From NCBI GenBank assembly GCA_013151875.1, contig JAADHL010000158.1:5499-10978 (forward strand): a stretch of DNA of 5,480 nt. The letters are read 5' to 3'. Under the pieces are notes generated by a model. The model did no database searches, was not told the origin of the DNA, and worked only from the letters and a program-made list of their open reading frames with translations. Made by a program: the position numbers and the translations under genes. Positions 1-5,480 of the stretch are shown here, piece by piece (within the stretch, counting starts at the first letter, position 1; every line of letters begins with the position of its first letter). Source of the DNA: Deltaproteobacteria bacterium. Its GTDB lineage: Bacteria > Myxococcota_A > UBA9042 > DTJE01.

Positions 1-90
1 CGGCGTCGCCCCGGACCATGTCTGTCGCCGCCGGCCGTTGACCGCGATAATGGTGTATGTTCTGATCCATGGTTGTAGAGCCTTGACAGG
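1..90. other. Left-edge segment without a supportable gene
   Basis: No gene can be supported here. On the + strand, one frame is open from the edge to a TGA at 39-41 and could be the last dozen codons of an upstream gene, but it is too short to recognise. The frame of the following hydrolase is closed by a TAG at 76-78, so that gene cannot start further left than 91. A TTGACA hexamer at 83-88 resembles a -35 box but has no matching -10 at the right distance, so no promoter is called. Confidence 0.4.
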
Positions 91-1353
91 GTGGCTTTTG
101 TGGTTCCGGTGAACGCGGTTGCGGAAATCAGGCGCAAGGTGAAAGACCTTGGCGGGGAGGCCGTCGAGTTCCTTTCGGACCTCGTCAGGACCAGATCGCT
201 GTCCGGCGACGAAGGAGACGTGGTCCGCCTGGTGTCCTCCCGCATGAAGGAATCCGGTTTCAAGGGCGTTGATGTGGACCGGTTCGGGAACGTTCGCGGC
301 GTCATCGGCGATAAAGGTCCCCTGATTGCATTCGACGCCCATCTGGACACCGTGGACGTTGGAAACCCCGATAACTGGGACGGCGACCCTTTTTCCGGCG
401 ATGTGCGCGACGGATCGCTGCACGGCAGGGGGGCGTCCGACCAGAAGGCCGGCATGGCGGCTATTGTGTACGCGGGCAAGGTGCTCTCTGCCCTGGATTC
501 GGACCTGCCTGGCTTCGACCTGCCTTTCCGTTTCATGGGCGTGGGCAGTGTCCAGGAAGAAGACTGTGACGGGCTCTGCTGGCAGTTTCTGGTGCGCGAG
601 GATGGACTCAGACCGGACTGCGTGGTGCTGACCGAGCCGACCATGTGCAACGTGTACAGGGGGCATCGCGGCAGGATGGAGATCACCGTGACCGTGGCCG
701 GAGTTTCGGCGCACGGATCGGCCCCTGAAAGGGGGGTCAACGCCATCTACAGGATGGCGGACATCCTCAAGGAACTGGAGGCGCTGAACGATAGACTGAC
801 CGAGCATCCGTTTTTGGGCAAGGGTTCCCTGACCGTATCCCAGATCACATCGACCTCCCCTTCGCTGTGCGCCGTGGCGGATTCGGCATGCATACACGTG
901 GACAGACGCCTGACGATGGGCGAAACCAGGCAGTCGGCCGTTGATGAAATCGCGAACCTCCCCTCGGTAAGACGATGGCAGGGCCGCGTGGACGTCCTTA
1001 CCTACGACAAGCCGACGCACACTGGATTCGTGCTGCCGACCGACAAGTACTATCCGACCTGGCTGTTGGATGAAGGGCACCCGGCGCTTGACGCCTCCCG
1101 GCGCACCCTGGACGGGCTTGGGATGGTGGATTGTGGGCCTGGCCGCTGGACCTTTTCCACAAACGGCGTTGCAACCGCCGGGATGTTCGGAATTCCCACT
1201 CTGGGTTTTGGTCCGGGCGACGAGAGGCAGGCTCACGCGCCGAACGAGCGGTGCGCGGTCGAGCAGATATCACGCGCAATCGAGTTTTACGCCCTTTTCG
1301 GCTTTGAACTGGCCGCCGGTGTAGGTTGGGGGGATCCTGATGGCCGGCGATGA
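91..1353 (+). CDS. ygeY: YgeY family selenium metabolism-linked M20 metallohydrolase
   Basis: Zinc-dependent M20 family peptidase/deacylase of the YgeY type, a cytoplasmic amide-bond hydrolase whose natural substrate is not settled to my knowledge. The 420 residues are close to the roughly 400 of E. coli YgeY. Seen in the sequence: DAHLDT at 82-87 (metal ligand H84, catalytic-site D86), GRGASDQKAGM at 112-122 (bridging D117), QEEDCDGLCW at 155-164 (general base E156, ligand E157), TEPT at 181-184 (ligand E182), and AHAPNE at 381-386 (ligand H382). The lid or dimerisation domain lies at about 190-305 and includes the motif VSAHGSAPERG. QEEDCDGLCW and WTFSTNG at 353-359 are strongly YgeY-like and set it apart from ArgE/DapE. 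The in-frame TAG at 76-78 limits the start to GTG 91, 100 or 109. AGGGTGG at 88-94 would serve GTG 100 with a 5-nt gap, so the true start may be 100. YgeY genes usually sit with ygeX, ygeW, ygfK and ssnA, and none of these is visible here. The 3' end overlaps the next gene by 14 nt. Confidence 0.88.
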   Translation: MAFVVPVNAVAEIRRKVKDLGGEAVEFLSDLVRTRSLSGDEGDVVRLVSSRMKESGFKGVDVDRFGNVRGVIGDKGPLIAFDAHLDTVDVGNPDNWDGDPFSGDVRDGSLHGRGASDQKAGMAAIVYAGKVLSALDSDLPGFDLPFRFMGVGSVQEEDCDGLCWQFLVREDGLRPDCVVLTEPTMCNVYRGHRGRMEITVTVAGVSAHGSAPERGVNAIYRMADILKELEALNDRLTEHPFLGKGSLTVSQITSTSPSLCAVADSACIHVDRRLTMGETRQSAVDEIANLPSVRRWQGRVDVLTYDKPTHTGFVLPTDKYYPTWLLDEGHPALDASRRTLDGLGMVDCGPGRWTFSTNGVATAGMFGIPTLGFGPGDERQAHAPNERCAVEQISRAIEFYALFGFELAAGVGWGDPDGRR

Positions 1354-2383
1354 TGTGAAAAAGACGGTCGATACCTATCAGGAGTTGGAGGTTGCGGTCG
1401 GTTCGGGTGAAGTACGTGACAGCCTGGTGCGACGTCAGGACCTGTCCAACCTAAAGATGGCCGGCGCGGCCTTTCACGGGACCGATCTTGTCGAGGTCGG
1501 GCTTGCGGGTTCCATGATGAAGGACTGTCGGCTGGAAAGGTGCGCATTGACCGGGGCGGCCATGAGGGGCGCGGACCTCGGCGGGGCCCGCCTGGAGGAC
1601 GTTGAGATACGCTCCTGCGAGGCCATGGAGGCGTCATTCAGGAGATCGAATTTGCTGGGGGTCACGTTCAGTGAGACATCGCTGGGAAACGCCGACTTCG
1701 CGGAATCGGAGCTGGTTCGTGTCGTTTTTTCGGCTTCGGATCTGTATTCGGCGGCGTTTACCAGGGCCGTGATCGTCGAATCCAGGTTCGTCAATCGCAG
1801 GCTCGGCAACGCCGTGCTGTCGCGCGCGGACTTTACGGGAGCGGTTATAATGGACGGTGACTTCCGTGCGGCCGACCTGGCCGGCGCCTGCTTCAGGGAC
1901 GCCCTGCTGGTGGGCACTTGCTTCAAGGACGCCAATATCACGGACGTGGACTTTGAGGGGGCGCTGCTGGTTTCGGCGGATTTCACCAGGGTCACCGCGG
2001 ACCCGGGGACCCGCGCAGCCCTGATGAAGGCGATGGTCCGCCCCGCCGAATCAAGTGAAGCGATCCTGGATTACCTCTCTTCCCGGGACGTGTCCCTGAC
2101 CGCGGTGGTTCATTCTTTGCTGCTGGGGTACGTGCTGCGGCGTTTGCCGGATGCCGTGGCGACGGATCTTTCTTCGGCCGAGGATCAGGGTGCCGCCGAA
2201 GAGATTGCGGAGGATATTGATGTCCCGGTTTCCGACGCCGGCGACCCGGTTTCGAGCGACTCCGACGGCCATGCCGGGGCTACGGTCCGACAGACCGATG
2301 TCGCTGAACCGGCGGGCCCAGGGGGGGTGGCAAGAGAGTCCCAAGAGGTGTATGAAAGATTCAAGAAGATAGAACTGGATTGA
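1340..2383 (+). CDS. Pentapeptide-repeat protein with acidic C-terminal tail
   Basis: A 347-residue protein of unknown function. Residues 26-215 form 38 consecutive pentapeptides in one unbroken register. Every fifth residue from 30 to 215 is L, F, I, M or V, apart from A95, and A, S or C is common two positions before it (e.g. ADLGG, ADFTG, ACFRD, TCFKD). This pattern folds as a right-handed quadrilateral beta-helix of about 9 coils. Residues 222-270 look helical (ending LLLGYVLRRLP), 271-330 are acidic and probably disordered, and the end is a charged helix (YERFKKIELD). No signal peptide or membrane segment is seen, so a cytosolic location is likely. Some pentapeptide proteins (MfpA/Qnr) mimic DNA and protect gyrase, but the extra C-terminal part and the lack of a specific match do not allow that claim. 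The start at ATG 1340 overlaps the end of the upstream hydrolase gene, with a G-run at 1328-1333 as a possible ribosome binding site. Translational coupling is likely. Confidence 0.85.
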   Translation: MAGDDVKKTVDTYQELEVAVGSGEVRDSLVRRQDLSNLKMAGAAFHGTDLVEVGLAGSMMKDCRLERCALTGAAMRGADLGGARLEDVEIRSCEAMEASFRRSNLLGVTFSETSLGNADFAESELVRVVFSASDLYSAAFTRAVIVESRFVNRRLGNAVLSRADFTGAVIMDGDFRAADLAGACFRDALLVGTCFKDANITDVDFEGALLVSADFTRVTADPGTRAALMKAMVRPAESSEAILDYLSSRDVSLTAVVHSLLLGYVLRRLPDAVATDLSSAEDQGAAEEIAEDIDVPVSDAGDPVSSDSDGHAGATVRQTDVAEPAGPGGVARESQEVYERFKKIELD

Positions 2384-2403
2384 CATGACAGAACTGGATT
2401 GAC
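2371..2403 (+). repeat. 19-nt tandem duplication over the stop codon
   Basis: The 14-mer AGAACTGGATTGAC occurs at 2371-2384 and again at 2390-2403, a period of 19 nt. The first copy encodes the last codons (Glu-Leu-Asp-stop) of the pentapeptide-repeat gene. The second copy repeats these codons and the TGA just downstream, giving a tiny ATG-initiated frame (2385-2402, MTELD) that is almost certainly not a gene. It looks like a short slippage or tandem-duplication event that did not alter the protein. Confidence 0.85.
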
Positions 2404-2405
2404 CT

Positions 2406-2411
2406 GGGAGG
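2406..2411 (+). promoter_or_regulatory. Ribosome binding site of the 175-residue membrane protein gene
   Basis: GGGAGG lies 3 nt before ATG 2415. The spacing is short but the match to the anti-Shine-Dalgarno is good, and it decides the start, because the membrane anchor begins within ten residues of this ATG. Confidence 0.65.
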
Positions 2412-2414
2412 ACC

Positions 2415-2942
2415 ATGACCGATTCCAGAGTGAAGAAAGGCCTTTTTGTGGTGCTGGGTGTGCTGTTGGCGGTGGCGGTGGCGACCGTAATCGCAAGGTA
2501 CGACCCGGAACTCGCCCGGATCCGGTCGGCGACCCTTGGTTACATAGAGGACCTGAAGCAAAGAGACTTTGCAAGCGCCAGCAAGCGCGTGTTCAAGGAC
2601 GACCTGCTGGCCTTGAAATCGTCGTCCATCGACATGGTGGGCAGCACCGCTGGATTCCGCAGGGACGTCGAGGAGTTTTTTGGGACTCAGGACCCTGCGG
2701 AAATAAGGGCCCAGTCGAGGTTGCGTTTCTTTCAATTGATGGTCTGGAGGACATTCGACAGAACCCCGGATGTCCACGAGGCCCTGCGCAGGGGCGAGGT
2801 CGTTGGGGTGTCGCTTGATCGTGACGGGGATTCAGCCAAGGCCGACGTGACCCTTGCTCTTGCCACGGCCCAGGGCCAGCGGCAGATCCAGATGCATTTG
2901 AAGCTGATCCGCGACGGCGATCAGTGGTGGATTCGTATCTGA
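2415..2942 (+). CDS. Membrane-anchored small protein, possible NTF2-like domain
   Basis: A 175-residue protein that I cannot assign to a named family. Residues 1-8 are short and basic (RVKK), residues 9-27 are one hydrophobic segment (GLFVVLGVLLAVAVATVIA), and the remainder is soluble. The hydrophobic segment is an N-terminal anchor or uncleaved signal. There is no lipobox cysteine, so it is not a lipoprotein, and the rest should face the periplasm. The soluble part starts with a helix containing YIEDLKQRDFASA at about 43-55 and ends in alternating beta-strand-like segments (VVGVSLDRDGDSAKADVTL, then RQIQMHLKLIRDGDQWWIRI). A helix of this 'accumulating residues per work unit' kind followed by a curved sheet closing on QWWIRI is typical of NTF2-like (DUF4878-like) domains. 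That assignment is from pattern only. The gene begins 31 nt after the pentapeptide-repeat gene and may share its transcript. Confidence 0.75.
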   Translation: MTDSRVKKGLFVVLGVLLAVAVATVIARYDPELARIRSATLGYIEDLKQRDFASASKRVFKDDLLALKSSSIDMVGSTAGFRRDVEEFFGTQDPAEIRAQSRLRFFQLMVWRTFDRTPDVHEALRRGEVVGVSLDRDGDSAKADVTLALATAQGQRQIQMHLKLIRDGDQWWIRI

Positions 2943-3029
2943 ATTGGACCTTAAAGCTCTGTCGCCGCGAACGGTGTCCATGCAGTCATTCCGAAATGTG
3001 TTCCAGTTTGAAACGGGAGATGCTCGCAG

Positions 3030-4849
3030 ATGTGTGGGATAGTCGGATATGTGGGGCCAAGCGACTGCTCGGGAATATTGCTGGATGGTCTGAAAAGGCT
3101 GGAATACAGGGGCTATGACAGCGCCGGCATGGCGGTCCTGCAGGACGGCGGGATCGAGGTCAGGCGGGCATCGGGCAAGCTTTCCATGCTGGATGCCCTG
3201 CTGCGCGAACAACCCTTGTCCGGAAACGTGGGGATCGGGCATACCCGCTGGGCCACGCACGGCAGGCCCAGCGAGGAAAACGCCCATCCGCACAGGGCCG
3301 GCAACGTGGTCGTGGTCCACAACGGCATCATCGAAAACTACATGGAATTGCGTAGCATCCTGATGAAGGCCGGACGCGAATTCACGTCCGAAACCGATAC
3401 GGAAGTACTGTCTCACCTGGTCGATGAGGCCATGAAGGGCGGCGAGGGTGTCCTGGATGCCACCCGCGACGCATTGAAGAGGGTGCGTGGTTCGTATTCG
3501 ATAGCGGTCTTCAGCCTGGATGAACCGGATCGCATTATCATTGCAAAAAATTCGTCGCCCCTGATCGTGGCTCTGGGAGAGGGGCAGAACATGGTCGCCT
3601 CCGACATCCCGGCCATGCTGGGCTTTTCCAGCGAGATCATTACGTTGGATGACGGTGACGTGGGCGTGGTGACGGCGTCCGAATGCCGGATTTTCGCCCT
3701 GGAAGACGGTCGTCCGATAGACAAGCAACCCATACATATCAACCTGACGCCGGCCATGGCCGAGAAGGGCGGATACAAGCACTTCATGCTCAAGGAAATC
3801 AACGAGCAGCCCCGTGCCATGATCGACACGATGCGCGGTCGGATATCCATGGAGCGCGGGGCCGTGCTGTTCGAGACAGAGGGTCCCGACGGGGATTTTC
3901 TGGCCGGTATCCAGAGGGTCCATCTGGCCGCGTGCGGAACATCCTGGCACGCCGCGCTGGTGGCCAGAAACTATCTTACAAGACTGGCCCGCGTGCCGGT
4001 GGAGGTCCACCTGGCAGGGGAGTTCGACGCCCGGTCCGCCCTTACCGGCCCTCACGACCTGTTCGTGACAATCAGCCAGTCCGGCGAGACGCTGGACACC
4101 CTGAGGACCCACCGGGAGGCCCGGGAGGCGGGCATGGCGACCCTGGCGGTATGCAACTCGGTGGCGTCTTCACTGGCCATGTGATCTACACGCACGCCGG
4201 TCCTGAAATCAGCGTGGCGTCGACCAAGGCGTTCACGACGCAGATCGTGGCGCTTTATCTGCTGGCCCTGGCCATCGGCCGTGCGCGCAAGGTGCTGGAT
4301 GCGCCTTCCGTTCGCAAGCACCTGGAGGAACTGCTGACAGTGCCCGGGCTGATCGAGGAGGTGTTGAAAAAGAGCTCCGCCATCAGGAGGGTTGCCAAGA
4401 GATACATGCACTTCGAACACATGCTGTTCCTGGGGCGGGGAATACTGTACCCGGTGGCGCTGGAAGGCGCGCTGAAGCTCAAGGAGATATCGTACGTCCA
4501 TGCCGAGGGCTATTCCGCCGGAGAGATGAAACACGGCCCGATAGCCCTTATCGACGAGAATTTCCCCACCCTGGTTCTGACCCCTCAGGGACCTCTTTAC
4601 CGCAAGACCCTGGGAAACCTGGAGGAGGTCCGCGCCAGGAACGGGCTTCTGGTGGCGCTGGCTACCACCGGGGACGAAGAAGTGCCGCAGCGCGTGGATG
4701 ACGTTATTGAATTGCCGGCATGCCCGGAGTTCCTGGTTCCGATGGTAGCCACGGTGCCGTTGCAGCTTTTGGCCTACCACGTGGCCGACCTGAAGGGTAC
4801 CGATGTCGATCAACCCCGGAACCTGGCCAAGAGCGTCACCGTCGAATGA
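3030..4849 (+). pseudogene. glmS: Glucosamine-6-phosphate synthase GlmS, frameshifted
   Basis: GlmS converts fructose-6-phosphate and glutamine to glucosamine-6-phosphate, the first step towards UDP-GlcNAc. The glutaminase domain is intact: MCGIVGYVG (nucleophile Cys2, N-terminal after Met removal), GHTRWATHG at 70-78, HNGIIENY at 97-104 and TDTEV at 122-126. The linker HFMLKEINEQP is at 251-261. The first SIS domain has CGTSWHA at 302-308 and SQSGET at 349-354. The frame then ends in TGA at 4182-4184 after SSLAM. The protein resumes one frame over at 4178 with HVIYTHAGPEISVASTK, then KEISYVHAE, MKHGP and the C-terminus DQPRNLAKSVTVE. Compared with E. coli (SSLVRESDLALMTNAG), four residues equivalent to RESD are absent, which with the frame change means a 13-nt loss. 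The two parts are 383 and 223 residues, and with the missing four make 610, the normal length (E. coli 609). No other stop or shift is seen. Start ATG 3030 has GGGAG at 3015-3019, a rather long 10-nt gap. It could be a true mutation or a sequence error. Confidence 0.9.
4176..4184 (+). other. Frameshift junction in glmS
   Basis: Codons for Leu-Ala in the first frame end at 4178. The base C4178 is shared with the His codon (4178-4180) of the second frame. The first frame reads ATG then TGA (4182-4184). The second frame reads CAT GTG ATC TAC and continues through the rest of GlmS. The GTG at 4181-4183 overlaps the TGA as GTGA, so a ribosome that stops here could in principle restart on the C-terminal part, but no Shine-Dalgarno sequence precedes it. 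Confidence 0.85.
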
Positions 4850-4962
4850 AGGTGACTCAAGTTGATTTCCGATATATGAAGCGATGTCTTGCTACCCGCG
4901 CTGAAACAAGGAACCAGTAGACTCGATACGATACAAAGGGCCCGATACAGGAGAGCGGTACA
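4850..4962. other. Intergenic gap between glmS and the helicase gene
   Basis: 113 nt without a supported gene. It holds four copies of GATAC (4925-4929, 4930-4934, 4944-4948, and 4966-4970 just inside the next gene), a GGGCCC palindrome at 4938-4943, and the helicase ribosome binding site. No stem followed by a T-run is present, so no intrinsic terminator is called. No -35/-10 pair with acceptable spacing was found. A 15-codon ATG frame at 4876-4920 has no support as a gene. Confidence 0.5.
4949..4955 (+). promoter_or_regulatory. Ribosome binding site deciding a TTG start
   Basis: AGGAGAG lies 7 nt before TTG 4963. This is the strongest Shine-Dalgarno match in the window and supports the rare TTG initiation codon of the helicase, which otherwise would have to start after its conserved Q motif. 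Confidence 0.8.
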
Positions 4963-5480
4963 TTGGATACGGCGAACCCGATTCTGAAAGACCTGAACGA
5001 GGACCAGTTGCAAGCCGTGACGCACGAGGGCGGGCCGTTGTTGATACTGGCGGGGGCGGGCAGCGGCAAGACCAGGGCCATTACCCGGCGGATTGCCTGG
5101 CTGGTGCGTGAAAGATCGGTGTACCCCGGACGCATCCTGTCCGTCACGTTCACCAACAAGGCCGCAGCGGAGATGAAGGAGCGCGTAAGGACCCTGCTGG
5201 ACCAGGACGATGCGCCCAGGTGGATGGGAACGTTTCATTCCATCTGTCTGAGGATTCTGCGCAGGCATGCGGACCTGCTGGGCTATCCCAGGGATTTCGT
5301 GATCTACGATGACGACGACCAGGATGCCCTGCTGCGCAGGATCATCAAGGGGCTGGGCCTGAAAAAGACAGGCACGGGACCGTTTCGTTCCTACATCGAC
5401 CACCGAAAGAACGATGGTCTGATGGAGCCCGATCCATCACCGGCGCCCGTGGATCGTCAGAGGGCCGAGGTCCATCGTCT
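4963..5480 (+). CDS. UvrD/PcrA-type ATP-dependent DNA helicase, N-terminal part
   Basis: Superfamily 1A 3'-5' DNA helicase of the UvrD/Rep/PcrA family, acting in the cytoplasm in DNA repair and in clearing replication forks. The window holds the first 172 codons of a protein usually about 650-750 residues long. Seen in order: Q motif LNEDQLQAV at 11-19, Walker A LAGAGSGKT at 29-37 (Lys36 and Thr37 bind ATP-Mg), motif Ia VTFTNKAAAEM at 61-71, motif Ib GTFHSICLRILRRH at 89-102, and FVIYDDDDQ at 112-120, as in PcrA/UvrD. Motif II (DExQDTN) would lie beyond the right edge, so ATPase completeness cannot be judged. The start is TTG 4963, chosen because of the AGGAGAG ribosome binding site and because a later GTG would remove the Q motif. 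The N-terminal part alone does not distinguish pcrA, uvrD and rep, so no symbol is given. It is separated from glmS by 113 nt and may have its own promoter. Confidence 0.92.
   Translation, partial: MDTANPILKDLNEDQLQAVTHEGGPLLILAGAGSGKTRAITRRIAWLVRERSVYPGRILSVTFTNKAAAEMKERVRTLLDQDDAPRWMGTFHSICLRILRRHADLLGYPRDFVIYDDDDQDALLRRIIKGLGLKKTGTGPFRSYIDHRKNDGLMEPDPSPAPVDRQRAEVHR

Noticed and set aside
83..88. TTGACA as a -35 promoter box
   Set aside because: No -10-like hexamer lies 16-18 nt downstream, and it would fall inside the start region of the hydrolase gene.
2943..3029. glmS ribozyme or riboswitch in the glmS leader
   Set aside because: Only 87 nt separate the genes, shorter than a glmS ribozyme, and no ribozyme-like pairing pattern was seen. 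The element is known mainly from Gram-positive bacteria.
2832..4112. Long open frame of 426 codons on the - strand opposite glmS
   Set aside because: It lies antisense to the clear GlmS N-terminal part, its translation shows no domain or motif, and long antisense frames are common opposite high-GC genes.
3683..4177. Separate upstream start for the C-terminal glmS frame
   Set aside because: Before 4178 this frame overlaps the true GlmS coding sequence and translates to proline/arginine-rich nonsense. It becomes GlmS only from 4178.
4182..4184. TGA in glmS read as selenocysteine, suggested by the selenium-linked YgeY gene
   Set aside because: Reading through TGA in the same frame gives sequence unlike GlmS. 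The conserved protein resumes in a different frame, so recoding cannot rescue it.
4170..4186. Programmed ribosomal frameshift in glmS
   Set aside because: No slippery heptamer is present, and a simple shift would not restore the four missing conserved residues.
4052..4813. Open frame of 253 codons on the - strand opposite the glmS C-terminal part
   Set aside because: Antisense shadow of conserved SIS-domain coding sequence, with no recognisable protein features.
4810..5403. Open frame of 197 codons on the - strand over the helicase start
   Set aside because: Overlaps the well-supported helicase coding sequence and its ribosome binding site. The product has no recognisable motif.

Overview
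The window is a gene-dense, high-GC bacterial segment. All supported genes lie on the + strand, in the order M20-type metallohydrolase (YgeY family), pentapeptide-repeat protein, small membrane-anchored protein, glmS, and a UvrD/PcrA-type helicase that runs off the right edge. The high GC, the GTG/TTG starts, the style of GlmS and the presence of a selenium-metabolism-linked YgeY hydrolase suggest a proteobacterium-like or Desulfobacterota-like anaerobe. This is an inference from gene style and no marker in the window fixes the taxon.

Layout. Bases 1-90 hold no gene I can support. Bases 91-1353 encode a complete YgeY-like M20 peptidase/deacylase with all expected metal ligands. Its 3' end overlaps by 14 nt the gene for a 347-residue protein (1340-2383) built from 38 uninterrupted pentapeptide repeats plus a helical and acidic tail. 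A 19-nt tandem duplication sits on the stop codon of that gene. A 175-residue membrane-anchored protein of probable NTF2-like fold follows (2415-2942). The spacing (14-nt overlap, then 31 nt) is compatible with one operon for these three genes, but no common function can be read from the sequence.

The glmS gene (3030-4849) encodes glucosamine-6-phosphate synthase, the entry enzyme of amino-sugar and cell-wall precursor synthesis. It is broken in the first SIS domain: four conserved residues plus one base (13 nt in all) are missing at about 4178, so the frame shifts and hits TGA at 4182-4184. The rest of the reading frame is intact and ends in the canonical GlmS C-terminus. This is either a very recent mutation, a paralogue being lost, or an assembly/sequencing error.

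After a 113-nt gap, a strong ribosome binding site precedes a TTG-initiated superfamily 1 helicase (4963 to the window edge). I found no RNA gene, CRISPR array, insertion sequence, convincing promoter or intrinsic terminator. I saw no evidence for a wholly new system. The most notable items are the glmS lesion, the YgeY/pentapeptide-repeat gene overlap, and the stop-codon duplication.
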